32,525 nucleotides of DNA from a bacterium (GTDB lineage Bacteria; Armatimonadota; Zipacnadia; Zipacnadales; UBA11051): the NCBI GenBank assembly GCA_030604405.1, contig JAUVVY010000013.1, positions 67,267 through 99,791 on the forward strand, given 5' to 3'. The notes under the pieces were generated by a model. The model worked only from the letters and a program-made list of their open reading frames with translations, was not told where the DNA came from and did no database searches. The stretch's first letter is position 1. Each line of letters opens with the position of its first letter. Shown piece by piece: positions 23,741 to 31,523 of this stretch. Made by a program: the position numbers and the translations under genes.

Positions 23741-24178
23741 GGTCAAAGCCTTCCTCCCGCGACTCTCTCCAAGCTGAGCAAGTGGGTGAAACACTGTGTT
23801 GTCGATAACCCAAGGAATTTCAAAGCAACTCACGCAGCGCATGTTGCTCAGTTGCTTCGCGCAATCTGTAGATTACCATTCTCGCACCGTTTCCGCAAGG
23901 GCTGTAACGAGTACGGCTGCGCCCACGAATTGTCGGTACGATAGGCGTATCGCCTGTTGCAAATCACGCCCCTGCAAAGAGCCACAGCCCGCCGAATGCC
24001 TACGTGATGCAAAAAAAGATGCTTGATTTCTTGCGAAATTGGATAAAATACTATTGACAGTAGTAGATAGCAACTATATAATGCAGTATGACGCGACGTA
24101 GTAGAAAGCACTCGGGGCCTGGTCAAACGCACAAAACGCTGCTGAGGCCCCAGGCGAAAACAACAAGGGGAGAGTTGC
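23741..24178. other. 438-base gene-free stretch with a strong promoter
   Basis: Lies between the divergent nuclease and exported-protein genes. Contains the consensus promoter at 24054-24082 and, at about 23962-23980, half of the AATCACGCCCC palindrome seen whole at 28012-28031. The section from 24000 to 24090 is strikingly AT-rich. The mRNA leader downstream of the promoter is about 90 bases and holds no obvious hairpin regulator. Confidence 0.5.
24054..24082 (+). promoter_or_regulatory. Perfect consensus sigma70 promoter
   Basis: TTGACA at 24054-24059 and TATAAT at 24077-24082 with exactly 17 bases between. It should drive the exported-protein gene at 24179 and perhaps the next gene at high level. 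Confidence 0.85.
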
Positions 24179-24616
24179 ATGCACACCAAGCACGCGCTAT
24201 TTGGACTGATCGCAGGCCTGCTCATCGGCTTATTGGCGAACTGCGGGTGGGCTGATGGCACGCGGATGTGGTATCGCGGCTATTTTGATGGGCCGGTGGA
24301 TGTGCGAACCCGCCCGCAGCCGGGCTACTACTATCGCCCCTCGCCCAACACTACCATGCCGCTTTTCGAGCAGAGCTATAGCTATCCACTGATATGCTCG
24401 CACTGTGGCGCATACTACTATCCCGGCAAAAGGTGCTGCCCGTACTGTGATGCAAAGCTGCCCGGCAGGCGGCAGGGAATTGATGCCAGGACGGTTTACG
24501 CTCCGTATCCGATGCCGGGGCAGTACTACTACAAGGAGCAGCCGCATTACCGAACTCTGACTGCGACCCGAAATCTTGGGCCCAGGATCATAAGATACAA
24601 GCACCCGTGGGATTGA
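24179..24616 (+). CDS. Small exported Tyr/Pro-rich protein with zinc-ribbon motif
   Basis: 145 residues. AAGGGGAGAG precedes ATG 24179. A signal peptide covers residues 1-25 (H-T-K-H, then a Leu/Ile/Gly-rich core and W-A-D). The rest is rich in Tyr, Pro and Arg. C73-x-x-C76 and C87-x-x-C90, separated by ten residues, look like a zinc ribbon, which is unusual in an exported protein; C86 next to C87 could also allow disulphides. No family recognised. A perfect consensus promoter lies 97 bases upstream. The next gene, also exported and Tyr-rich, starts 80 bases after its stop. Confidence 0.72.
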   Translation: MHTKHALFGLIAGLLIGLLANCGWADGTRMWYRGYFDGPVDVRTRPQPGYYYRPSPNTTMPLFEQSYSYPLICSHCGAYYYPGKRCCPYCDAKLPGRRQGIDARTVYAPYPMPGQYYYKEQPHYRTLTATRNLGPRIIRYKHPWD

Positions 24617-24696
24617 CGCGTCATGATGGCAGTACTGGCGAATACGCTCGCCTTAGAATACTACAATGCCGCAGAGACACAAAGGAGGTGTTGGTA

Positions 24697-25194
24697 ATGT
24701 TGACCAGAAGTGCGTACTTGCCGTGGATTGGGCTTCTCGTGTTGGTGGTACTTGCCAATGGTGCGCTGGTAGCCCCGGCGCACGCAAGCGGCAGGACCGC
24801 TAAGATCCTGACGGGCCTGGCAGTGGGCGCGCTGGTTTACAGCGCACTCGACAGCGACCGCGGCACATCTTCATCCCGACAGTACAACTACGGCTACGAT
24901 CGCCAGCGCGGTTACAGCCCATCGCCAAATCCCAGGTACGATCCGCCCTCACGATATTCGCAGCGCGGTCACTGGGAGTCCCCGCGGCAGACCTACGACC
25001 GCGGCTACTCGGACGGTTGGGACGACGGCTATGGCTATGGCAAGAGCGAGGGCCGCCGTGAGGGTTACCGTCGGGGTTACGGCCATGGCTACGGAGACGG
25101 CCGGCACGACCAGTGGGTAGTTGACAATATCGGGTCACCTTACCGCCGTGGCGGACGCTATGCCGAGAAGTCCTACGGTGGCCGCCGGTACTAG
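24697..25194 (+). CDS. Small exported Gly/Tyr/Arg-rich protein
   Basis: 165 residues from ATG 24697; the full anti-Shine-Dalgarno match AAAGGAGGTG decides this start. The signal peptide ends near A-H-A-S (residues 28-31). A short hydrophobic, Gly/Ala-rich segment at about 36-50 could be a membrane or glycine-zipper helix. From about residue 60 the chain is low complexity, with repeated G-Y units spaced three to four residues apart (R-G-Y-S-D-G-W-D-D-G-Y-G-Y-G, then R-E-G-Y-R-R-G-Y-G-H-G-Y). No family recognised; such repeats occur in envelope or surface proteins. The R/G/Y tail resembles the protein at 2056-2412. Confidence 0.72.
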   Translation: MLTRSAYLPWIGLLVLVVLANGALVAPAHASGRTAKILTGLAVGALVYSALDSDRGTSSSRQYNYGYDRQRGYSPSPNPRYDPPSRYSQRGHWESPRQTYDRGYSDGWDDGYGYGKSEGRREGYRRGYGHGYGDGRHDQWVVDNIGSPYRRGGRYAEKSYGGRRY

Positions 25195-25495
25195 TTTGCC
25201 CGCATCATTCGCAAATACGTGGCTCGGCTTGAGTTGTGCCCAACGCACAGCTCAAGGGAGAACGGAGAAAGCCTGGCTTTCTCCGTTCTCAGCTTCCCGT
25301 TCGACCCTTCGACACGCTCAGGGCAGGCAGCGTGGTGAGCTTGTCGAACCGCAGCCTGACAATGCCTCTTATGGTTTCCGTGGGTCGGGCATCCTGCCCG
25401 ACTCCCTTACCCAGCATGCATTTTTTGCCTGGTTGATTACGAGGGCAGGTGAAGTGGCCTGGCAGAACGAAAGGCTGTACGGGAGTGAACGCCGG
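25195..25495. other. 301-base gene-free stretch filled by repeats
   Basis: From 25228 to 25405 it is a chain of repeat hairpins (see next entry). The last 90 bases are the leader of the coiled-coil gene with no clear promoter. An open frame runs through, but only from 25496 does it encode a plausible protein. Confidence 0.55.
25228..25405 (+). repeat. Composite multi-hairpin repeat plus GTGGGTCGGGC hairpin
   Basis: Hairpin 1: 25228-25239 with 25245-25256, 12 bp with one wobble. Hairpin 2: 25258-25271 with 25277-25290, 14 bp perfect (GAGAACGGAGAAAG arm). Then AGCTTCCCGTTCGAC and a third hairpin with TTCGACACGCTCA / TGAGCTTGTCGAA arms. Finally GTGGG and TCGGGCA / TGCCCGA (25384-25390 with 25394-25400). 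The order of the first three parts is the same as at 11858-11969. Confidence 0.82.
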
Positions 25496-25789
25496 ATGAG
25501 TTTTTGGGATAAAGCGAAGAAGGCGGTTGATGACGCGGCGGCTAGTGTCAACAGAGAGGCCAAACAGTTAGCCAAGCACGGCGAGATCGGGCAGTTGGAG
25601 GAAGAGATCCAGCGGCAGTATGCTGAGATCGGCAAACGTGCGCGGGAATTGTACGGCCAGCGGGAGTTGCTTGACCCTGAGGTCGGCGTGCTGGTCAAAC
25701 GCATCCAGGAGCTTGAGCAGCAGATCCAGAAGTTGCGCGAGGAGCTTCAGGCCCTCAGAAGCTCAGGGGATGACCCGCCTCAGGGCTGA
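25496..25789 (+). CDS. Small coiled-coil protein
   Basis: 97 residues from ATG 25496, with GGGAG ten bases upstream. It begins M-S-F-W-D-K-A-K-K-A-V-D-D and is almost wholly helical, with heptad-like patterns at about 25-45 and 62-90 (E-L-E-Q-Q-I-Q-K-L-R-E-E-L). There is no signal peptide or membrane segment. Similar short N-terminal helices occur in cytoplasmic proteins that continue into a zinc ribbon; this one lacks any Cys. Function unknown. Confidence 0.7.
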   Translation: MSFWDKAKKAVDDAAASVNREAKQLAKHGEIGQLEEEIQRQYAEIGKRARELYGQRELLDPEVGVLVKRIQELEQQIQKLREELQALRSSGDDPPQG

Positions 25790-25830
25790 GCCACGACGGC
25801 CGGCTGCCAACGGTGCTGTGCGATGATCGG

Positions 25831-26109
25831 TTATTCGGCTTCCGGCTCGGCCTGCGGCTCTTCCGACTCGGCTTCTGCGTCCTGTGCTTCGGCGATTTGT
25901 GCGGTAGCGGCTTTGACTTGGTCGCCAACCTGTTCGGCGACCTGCTGAAGCTTCTCGATGGCTGCTTGAGCCGATGACTTAAGGTCCTCGCGCAGTTCGG
26001 AGCCGGGCTTGGGCGCCATCAGCAAGGCTACTCCAGCGCCGATCAGTGCGCCGATAGCGGCAGCACCCACGACACCAATAATACCTCGGCCACCATTATT
26101 GTCACTCAT
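25831..26109 (-). CDS. YtxH-domain small membrane protein
   Basis: 92 residues from ATG 26109, preceded by GAGGAGGC. A Gly/Ala-rich hydrophobic segment at residues 9-31 is followed by L-M-A-P-K-P-G-S-E-L-R-E-D-L, the YtxH/gas-vesicle-like signature, then an amphipathic helix and a Glu/Ala-rich acidic tail. YtxH proteins are common, often stress-induced, single-span proteins of unknown role. It follows tyrS on the same strand after 52 bases that contain a GGGGCCG / CGGCCCC hairpin (26124-26141). Confidence 0.83.
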   Translation of the reverse strand: MSDNNGGRGIIGVVGAAAIGALIGAGVALLMAPKPGSELREDLKSSAQAAIEKLQQVAEQVGDQVKAATAQIAEAQDAEAESEEPQAEPEAE

Positions 26110-26123
26110 CGTGTGCCTCCTCG

Positions 26124-26141
26124 GGGGCCGTCGGCGGCCCC
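26124..26141 (-). other. GC hairpin between tyrS and the YtxH gene
   Basis: Perfect 7-bp stem GGGGCCG / CGGCCCC with a 4-base loop, just upstream of the YtxH ribosome site. It lacks a T-run on the minus strand, so it is not a standard terminator; it could stabilise a processed transcript or partly terminate. Confidence 0.45.
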
Positions 26142-26161
26142 TTATAATGTCTGGCTGTTTG

Positions 26162-27373
26162 TTAGCTCACAACTAGTTTCGCTATCCGTCTCTTCCCAAC
26201 CTTCAACACTTCGCCGCCACGGACCTGCACTGCCAGCGTCTCGTCGGTAATCGGCTCGTCGTTGAGACGGACTGCGCCCTGGCGCACGAAGCGCCGCGCC
26301 GCGCCGTTGCTGGAGGCAAATCCGGCGGTGGTGATGAGGTCTATGATCCAGATTCTGCCCTCGGCGTCGAGCTTGTCAGGCGGGACGGCAACCTCGGGGA
26401 TGTCACTGGGCAGTTTGCCCTCGGCAAAGACCCGCTCGAACTCCGCCGCGGCTGCCTCGGCCGCCTGCGGGTCGTGATAACAGGCGACCACCTCTTTGGC
26501 CAGGGCGCTCTTGGCACCCTTCGGGTGCAGCTTGCCGGCGGCGATGTCCGCCATCAGCTCTGCTTCCTCTTCCGTTGTCTTATCCAGAAGCAGGCGGTAG
26601 TACTGTCCCATGGCATCATCGGGGATGGACATCAGCTTCCCGTACATCTCCTGTGCCGGCTCCGCTATGCCGATGTAGTTGCCCACAGACTTGCTCATTT
26701 TCTCGCGCCCGTCGGTGCCGACCAGCAGGTCCCAGGTCATGACGACCTGCGGGGGCAGATCGTAAGCACGCATGATGTCGCGGGCCATGAGGAAATTGAA
26801 AGTCTGGTCGGTGCCGCCGATTTCCACATCGGCCTTGATCGCCACCGAGTCGTAGGCCTGGATGAGCGGGTATAGCAACTCCACCAGGGAGATAGGCGTC
26901 TCCTTCTCCAGGCGCTTGGAAAAATCATCGCGCTCCAGCATCCGGGCCACCGTGTAGTGGGAGGCGAGTTCGAATAGGCCGGCAGAGCCGAGCGGCGCCA
27001 GCCACGCGCTGTTATAGACGATCTCGCATTTGTCTATGTCGAGGATGAGATCAACCTGCTCGGCATAGGTCTTGGCGTTTTGCTCGATCTGCTCGGGGCT
27101 CAGCATGGGGCGAGTCTTGGTGCGGCCGGAGGGGTCGCCGATGCGGGCCGTGAAATCGCCGATGATGAAGATAATCTGGTGGCCGAGGTCCTGAAAGCGG
27201 CGCAGCTTGCGGATCGGCACACTGTGACCCAGGTGCAGGTCGGGCGCGCTGGGGTCGGCCCCGTACTTGATGCGCAGCGGCCGGCCGGATTTCAGCTTTT
27301 CGAGAAGTTGATCTTCGGTCTCAACTACAATGGCATCGCCGCTCAGCAATGCCAACTGCTCTTGTGGCGTCAT
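26162..27373 (-). CDS. tyrS: Tyrosyl-tRNA synthetase
   Basis: 403 residues from ATG 27373, which follows AGGAG; eight more codons are open upstream. Class I synthetase motifs are H-L-G-H (47-50) and K-M-S-K-S (225-229), with the tyrosine and ATP site region Y-G-A-D-P-S-A-P (37-44) and G-G-T-D-Q (186-190). A C-terminal S4 RNA-binding domain (about 340-403) has R-R-F-V-R-Q-G-A-V-R-L-N. The arrangement is that of the TyrZ-like longer subgroup. It lies four bases after the GNAT gene, so they are cotranscribed. I see no T-box leader. Confidence 0.95.
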   Translation of the reverse strand: MTPQEQLALLSGDAIVVETEDQLLEKLKSGRPLRIKYGADPSAPDLHLGHSVPIRKLRRFQDLGHQIIFIIGDFTARIGDPSGRTKTRPMLSPEQIEQNAKTYAEQVDLILDIDKCEIVYNSAWLAPLGSAGLFELASHYTVARMLERDDFSKRLEKETPISLVELLYPLIQAYDSVAIKADVEIGGTDQTFNFLMARDIMRAYDLPPQVVMTWDLLVGTDGREKMSKSVGNYIGIAEPAQEMYGKLMSIPDDAMGQYYRLLLDKTTEEEAELMADIAAGKLHPKGAKSALAKEVVACYHDPQAAEAAAAEFERVFAEGKLPSDIPEVAVPPDKLDAEGRIWIIDLITTAGFASSNGAARRFVRQGAVRLNDEPITDETLAVQVRGGEVLKVGKRRIAKLVVS

Positions 27374-27377
27374 AACG

Positions 27378-27935
27378 CTACTCCTCTTGCGCCTCATACT
27401 CTGATTTGAGGATGGCGTAATCCACGCAGTCCTCGAATACGCCCCACTTGCAGAAGTGCTGCCTGCGACAGCCTTCGTACGTCATTCCGATCTTCTGCAG
27501 CACGCGCCCGGAGGCGGGATTGCCGCCAAAATGACATGCGTGAATACGGTTCAGCTTCAGCACCTCGAACCCATATTGTACTACGGGCCTGGCGGCTTCC
27601 GTGCAATAGCCCTGACCCCAGTAGTCCTTGCCCATCCAGTAGCCAAGTTCGGCTCTTGCGGCGTCCTGGCTCACCGTCAGGGCGATTGCGCCGATCAGAG
27701 AGTTGTCGCAACGAAGCAGGATTGCAAAATGGATAGCTTCGCCCTTTTCGTATTGCTCCTGGTGACCTGAGATCCATTCTTCGGCCATTCCATCTTCGTA
27801 CGGGTGGGGTATGTTGCCGCCGGTGGTAGCTGCGATGGCGCGATCGCCGGCCAACCGCTGCACGTCCGCGGCATTCGCCAGGGCGAATGGTCTCAGAACC
27901 AGGCGCTCGGTTTCAAGTGTCGGCTGTTGATTCAT
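27378..27935 (-). CDS. GNAT N-acetyltransferase (RimJ/RimL type)
   Basis: 185 residues from ATG 27935; upstream codons are open for 63 more but run through repeat sequence. It begins with L-E-T-E-R-L-V-L-R-P-F, the RimJ/RimL signature, and has a G-Y-W-M-G-K-D-Y-W-G-Q-G-Y segment at the acetyl-CoA site, followed by N-x-A-S-G-R-V-L-Q-K-I-G-M. These enzymes acetylate protein N-termini or small molecules. No clear ribosome site precedes ATG 27935. It ends four bases before tyrS. Substrate unknown. Confidence 0.87.
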   Translation of the reverse strand: MNQQPTLETERLVLRPFALANAADVQRLAGDRAIAATTGGNIPHPYEDGMAEEWISGHQEQYEKGEAIHFAILLRCDNSLIGAIALTVSQDAARAELGYWMGKDYWGQGYCTEAARPVVQYGFEVLKLNRIHACHFGGNPASGRVLQKIGMTYEGCRRQHFCKWGVFEDCVDYAILKSEYEAQEE

Positions 27936-28011
27936 CGTAGAAAAGGGGGGCAGACCCTTTTTCTCAGAAGGACCAGCGTGCGCCAGAGTGCGTGCGTTTG
28001 TGCATTTGTAG

Positions 28012-28031
28012 GGGCGTGATTTATCACGCCC
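28012..28031 (+). repeat. Perfect palindrome GGGCGTGAT-TT-ATCACGCCC
   Basis: Nine-base arms separated by two bases, about 80 bases upstream of the GNAT start. It could be an operator, but half of it recurs at about 23962-23980, so a dispersed repeat is likelier. Confidence 0.6.
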
Positions 28032-28143
28032 TCCACACCGCTCCTGAGTGGGCCTTGTTGTAGGGCGCGGGCTTGGCGTAGGCCCTGAGCTTGCCGAAGG
28101 GTACCGCGCCGGCCCTGGATGCACAAGGTGAGTAGTCTAAGAA

Positions 28144-28177
28144 CTTGCATAACTAGACTGGAAGCCCGAGCCACGCG
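28144..28177 (-). repeat. Dispersed repeat, inverted copy of 32395-32426
   Basis: On the minus strand it reads GTGGCTCGGGCTTCCAG followed by TAGTTATGCAA. The same blocks appear on plus at 32395-32426 with a few differences. The first half is shared with the 33-base units at 20801-20997. Confidence 0.7.
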
Positions 28178-28300
28178 ATTCAGGAGAGAGTCAGAAGGCC
28201 CGGGGCGATAGGATTGCGGCCCACAGGCCTTCGCTAGGCAAACCTGCGGGCGACCTGAGCCAATGCTGCAGGTCGCAAAGCTTGTATGTTCTGGCTGGCT

Positions 28301-29116
28301 CTACTGCGGCGCTGGCACGACCGGGCTCACGGACACGCCGCTGGCACCGGTAGCCAGGCCCTGCAGAGCCGAAACCCTGATTAGTAGCGTGATCGCCTGT
28401 CCGCAGTTGGGGCAGTGCAGGGTTATCACCACATCCTGCGATGGCAGGACATGGACCTCACCGACCCCGGTGGCGGGAGTTGTAGGCGCTGGCGTGACCG
28501 TGACGCTGGGCGTCTCGGTGACCGGCTCAACTGGCGTTATCGTCACGACGGGCGTGGGCGGCGTAGTTGGCGGTGTTTCAGTGACAGGAGTGATCGGTGT
28601 CGGTGCGGGCGCGACGGCACCCAGTTCGATCTTGACCAGCAGGTCGTCGGGTGAGAAATCCGTGGCCAGCGGGAATGCGTGGATGCGCTTGACCTGCCCG
28701 GGGTCAGTTTCGACGGCCACGGAACTGGCGTGCATAGACCAGTCGGGGGCACCGGCGACAACGGTTCCGTCACTCTTGGTGACCTTCAATTCCACAACCT
28801 GCCACGGGTTTCTCCGCTCCTCCAGGACATGTTCCCATTTGGCCTCGATTACCGCGATATCGGCGGCAGGCACATTGATCACAGCGCCGTCGGGCATCTT
28901 GATTGCTATAGCGCCGTTACCGGGAAACTCGGTGCCTACGCCGGTGCCGGTGCCGTCGCGGAAGCCCAGTTCGGCGCTCTGGATGTTGCCGGTAATGACC
29001 TGGCCGCCGCGCAGATAGACGGTGCCCTGGATTTGGGCCGCCTGCTGGGCGTAAGCCAGGCAGCCAAAGACCGTGATGGCAAGCATTAGCATCAGACAGC
29101 GTGTCCACATTCTCAT
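28301..29116 (-). CDS. Exported protein with Thr/Pro linker and C-terminal CxxC
   Basis: 271 residues; GAGGTGATC precedes ATG 29116. The signal peptide ends around A-Y-A-Q (residues 21-24). Residues 28-166 look like beta-rich globular domains with G-T-V-Y-L-R-G-G-Q-V-I-T-G and I-K-M-P-D-G-A-V-I-N-V-P. A Thr/Pro/Val-rich linker spans about 168-218. The C-terminal part contains L-H-C-P-N-C-G-Q-A-I (C235, C238), half of a zinc ribbon, so a metal site would need a partner. No family recognised. It lies beyond the end of the dehydratase-like gene on the same strand, 108 bases away. Confidence 0.72.
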   Translation of the reverse strand: MRMWTRCLMLMLAITVFGCLAYAQQAAQIQGTVYLRGGQVITGNIQSAELGFRDGTGTGVGTEFPGNGAIAIKMPDGAVINVPAADIAVIEAKWEHVLEERRNPWQVVELKVTKSDGTVVAGAPDWSMHASSVAVETDPGQVKRIHAFPLATDFSPDDLLVKIELGAVAPAPTPITPVTETPPTTPPTPVVTITPVEPVTETPSVTVTPAPTTPATGVGEVHVLPSQDVVITLHCPNCGQAITLLIRVSALQGLATGASGVSVSPVVPAPQ

Positions 29117-29224
29117 GTCAGATCACCTCTGGTTTAGTTGGCCGCAGCAAATTACGTTCGCACTCCAGCGGCCAGTCATTTGCAAACGAGCCAGCCCGCA
29201 CATGGCGCGTTATCAGGCTCAGCT

Positions 29225-30208
29225 TCAGCGCCGCGCTTCCAGTGTTTCGGCGAACGCCTCCAGCCGCAGCTTGTCCCGTCCCGTCAGGCCACCGGGCCTG
29301 TCACCCTCGAGGGCCAATACCGGGCAATCCAACGCCTCGCGCAGGATATGGTCGTAAATCTGCCGGAAGCAGAAGGACTGCACGTAGTGAATTATGCCCT
29401 CAAGTTTCCTATTCGCCGTCTCGGTGGCAATATCCTCCAGGCGAGCGAAGATATCGTAAGGGTAAGTGTAGCACTGGTATTGAGTCAATAGGTCGCACTC
29501 CAGCGCCGGGGCCATGGTGAACTGCCGCTGTATTTCATTGAAGGCCACATGCAGGCCGAGTTCTTCCAGGCACTGGTAGAGATTACAGTAAATGGGCGGC
29601 ACCCCGACGAACCCGACGCGGGCCCGATAGCTGCGTGGCGTGCGGCCGAATGCCTCCTGCAGCAGCCCGTCCACTTCGGCCTCAAAGCGCTCAACGTCGC
29701 CGGTGAAGTCGCTGCAGCTTACCTGGTAGAGGTGGTTTTCGTAGCCGGTGACCGTGCCCTCGCGCCAGGTCATCTCATCCAGCCGCGCGATCTTGGCCCG
29801 CAGCGGGCGCAGGCGCTCCTGGACCGCCACCGCTGCATCCCAGTCGCTGTCCAATGCTTCTATCAGGCGGCGCATTTGCTCTTTGACCTGGGCACGGTCG
29901 CGGTCATAGGGATAGGCAAACGGTATGAAGCGAATATCGTGGTCGGCCAGCGTTTCGATCATCGCCTGCATCTGGCTGCAGTCGCCCTGGGTTACGACCA
30001 CAACGGTGTTGATGTCGTGCTGCAGGATAGTTGAATAGATGCCCTTGACCCAGGAGCAAGCATTGCGGGGATAGCCGGCGGCTTCGGCATCGCGGACGAG
30101 CTGGGCGGCCTGTGGACTGACGACAAAAATATTATTTAAGTCCACAGGCGTATGGCCGGCGGCCAGGATGATCTCGACGGGGATGGTGCTGGTCAGCCCG
30201 ACCTCCAC
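29225..30208 (-). CDS. 2-hydroxyacyl-CoA dehydratase-like (HgdB/BcrC family) protein
   Basis: 327 residues. I start at GTG 30208, two bases after the queE stop, because the protein then begins M-E-V-G-L-T-S-T-I-P-V-E, typical of the family, with GGGAG ten bases upstream; a longer GTG start at 30238 is less likely. D-L-N-N-I-F is at 24-29. Three cysteines sit where family members bind [4Fe-4S]: C51 (N-A-C-S-W), C77 (G-D-C-S-Q) and C280 (Q-S-F-C-F). Known relatives are dimeric subunits that dehydrate hydroxyacyl-CoAs or reduce benzoyl-CoA, activated by an ATPase. No second subunit or activator is in the window, so this may be one of the uncharacterised single-gene members. Confidence 0.83.
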   Translation of the reverse strand: MEVGLTSTIPVEIILAAGHTPVDLNNIFVVSPQAAQLVRDAEAAGYPRNACSWVKGIYSTILQHDINTVVVVTQGDCSQMQAMIETLADHDIRFIPFAYPYDRDRAQVKEQMRRLIEALDSDWDAAVAVQERLRPLRAKIARLDEMTWREGTVTGYENHLYQVSCSDFTGDVERFEAEVDGLLQEAFGRTPRSYRARVGFVGVPPIYCNLYQCLEELGLHVAFNEIQRQFTMAPALECDLLTQYQCYTYPYDIFARLEDIATETANRKLEGIIHYVQSFCFRQIYDHILREALDCPVLALEGDRPGGLTGRDKLRLEAFAETLEARR

Positions 30209-30210
30209 GG

Positions 30211-30963
30211 CTATCTCGCTCCCAGCAGGCGATGGCACTGAGGGATAACTCGCACGCTATCGAACCAGTGATCCGCCTCGTGCGCCAGGGACCACAAAAG
30301 CTCGAAAGAGGGCGCTTTGGCGGCTGCTGTGGGAGTACACGGCTGCAGCACCGCCGTCAGCGGCCCGATGATTTCCCACAACTCATCCATCACAAGCCCC
30401 GCTATCTCCCCGCGCTCAACCGCGTCTGTGATGACGAATTTGACGAACGCATCGGTACCTGCGGCTACCGACCAGAAGTCGTATATGTCCTCATAAGCCA
30501 CCGGCGTCTTCATCGTGCTGGGGAGTTTGATGTCGCCGGCGATTGAGTCCACGTACTCGATGACCTGCTCAAGCGCTTCGGGCAGATGTCCCGCCGTCTC
30601 GAGATATACCAGGAACTTGTCCTCGGAAAGCCTCGAGGCAAGTTGGGCGACATACTCCGGATAAAGCAGCGGCTCGCCGCCGGTCAGCGCCACCCACTCA
30701 ACATTGGGATCGGGAAGAGCGATCTCATTGATGACCTTCACTAGCTCGTCAAGGGAGAGCGGGTTGACTATCTTGCGCACATCTCCCCTGGCACTGTAGA
30801 TCTTGCAGTGCTCGGGGATTGCTTTGGCGTATTCGGTGTCGCAGTACAGGCAGTCGAGGTCGCAGCCGGCAAAGCGCACGAACACCTGCGGAGTGCCCAC
30901 CAGCACCCCCTCGCCCTGGAACGAAGCGAACACTTCGACGATGGGAGCGGGTTCTCCGTTCAT
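30211..30963 (-). CDS. queE: 7-carboxy-7-deazaguanine synthase
   Basis: A 250-residue radical SAM enzyme that converts carboxytetrahydropterin to 7-carboxy-7-deazaguanine for queuosine or related bases. V-F-A-S-F-Q-G-E-G (11-19) is the family mark; the cluster motif is C34-x-x-x-C38-x-x-C41 in F-A-G-C-D-L-D-C-L-Y-C-D-T, and A-L-T-G-G-E-P-L-L follows. ATG 30963 overlaps the DUF366 stop (ATGA), implying coupled translation. No queC, queD or queF is in the window. It is slightly longer than the usual 210-240 residues because of inserts after the cluster motif. Confidence 0.92.
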   Translation of the reverse strand: MNGEPAPIVEVFASFQGEGVLVGTPQVFVRFAGCDLDCLYCDTEYAKAIPEHCKIYSARGDVRKIVNPLSLDELVKVINEIALPDPNVEWVALTGGEPLLYPEYVAQLASRLSEDKFLVYLETAGHLPEALEQVIEYVDSIAGDIKLPSTMKTPVAYEDIYDFWSVAAGTDAFVKFVITDAVERGEIAGLVMDELWEIIGPLTAVLQPCTPTAAAKAPSFELLWSLAHEADHWFDSVRVIPQCHRLLGAR

Positions 30964-31520
30964 TGCACACTACGCACCTTGGTCCGCGCAAAGTCCGCGG
31001 AGCAGATTTCCTCGACATAAGCATCAGCAATGACTTCAGCGAGCCGGCAGTGGTCAATTCCGAAGTCCTGCAAGCCGCAGGCGGCCACAGGCGCGCCGCC
31101 GGCATCAATATTAACGCCGGCATGAATGAGTGTCGAAACCGGCGAAATGGTGGCGATCGAGACCGTGAGCTTCTTATCGCCGCAGAAGATGTCGTCGCCC
31201 TTGCGGGTGATGTCGGGGAGCTTGCCGGTCTCCTGCAGCAGGTCCTTGATGATAGCCATGAGCAGCCGCTGGCGCAGCACCGCGCAGGGCAGAGTATCGG
31301 CGAAATGCTCGATGATGAAATGCAGCATCATGGCGGCTTTTATGGTCTCGCCGGCGCGGCGGTCCTCAGTGTCAACGAGCGCCTCGGTCGGCACGTTGCA
31401 AGGCCCGACAAAAGCGGCGATGGCATCACCGGCGATGTCGAACGTCTCGTGGATCCACAGAGAGCGCAACTGGTCGCCCGTGTATTGGATCTGGCGGTCG
31501 GTGACCACGACGCGCTGCAC
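30960..31520 (-). CDS. DUF366 family protein
   Basis: 186 residues, GTG start at 31520 three bases after the preceding stop. The sequence shows the DUF366 pattern as I recall it: an N-terminal Y-T-G-D-Q-L-R-S-L-W, G-P-C-N-V-P-T-E-A-L-V-D, H-F-I-I-E-H-F, F-C-G-D-K-K-L-T-V-S-I-A-T, and H-A-G-V-N-I. The family has no assigned function. Conserved polar residues (Cys, His, Asp) suggest an enzyme. It sits in a tight operon and its stop overlaps the queE start, so a role linked to 7-deazaguanine metabolism is possible but unproven. Confidence 0.75.
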   Translation of the reverse strand: MQRVVVTDRQIQYTGDQLRSLWIHETFDIAGDAIAAFVGPCNVPTEALVDTEDRRAGETIKAAMMLHFIIEHFADTLPCAVLRQRLLMAIIKDLLQETGKLPDITRKGDDIFCGDKKLTVSIATISPVSTLIHAGVNIDAGGAPVAACGLQDFGIDHCRLAEVIADAYVEEICSADFARTKVRSVQ

Positions 31521-31523
31521 TGG

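Larger units (their letters stand above)
27936..28300. other. 365-base gene-free stretch with palindromic repeats
   Basis: Holds the perfect palindrome at 28012-28031, an inverted copy of a dispersed repeat at 28144-28177, a GGCC-rich imperfect hairpin around 28041-28105, and at 28251-28277 an inverted pair GCGACCTG / CAGGTCGC that might end the gene at 28301-29116 (no T-run). No gene seen. Confidence 0.55.

Noticed and set aside
22122-24178. Integrated element with att sites at tRNA-Gln
   Set aside because: No integrase, and I found no second copy of the tRNA 3' end downstream of the nuclease gene by eye; the tRNA has its own terminator directly after it.
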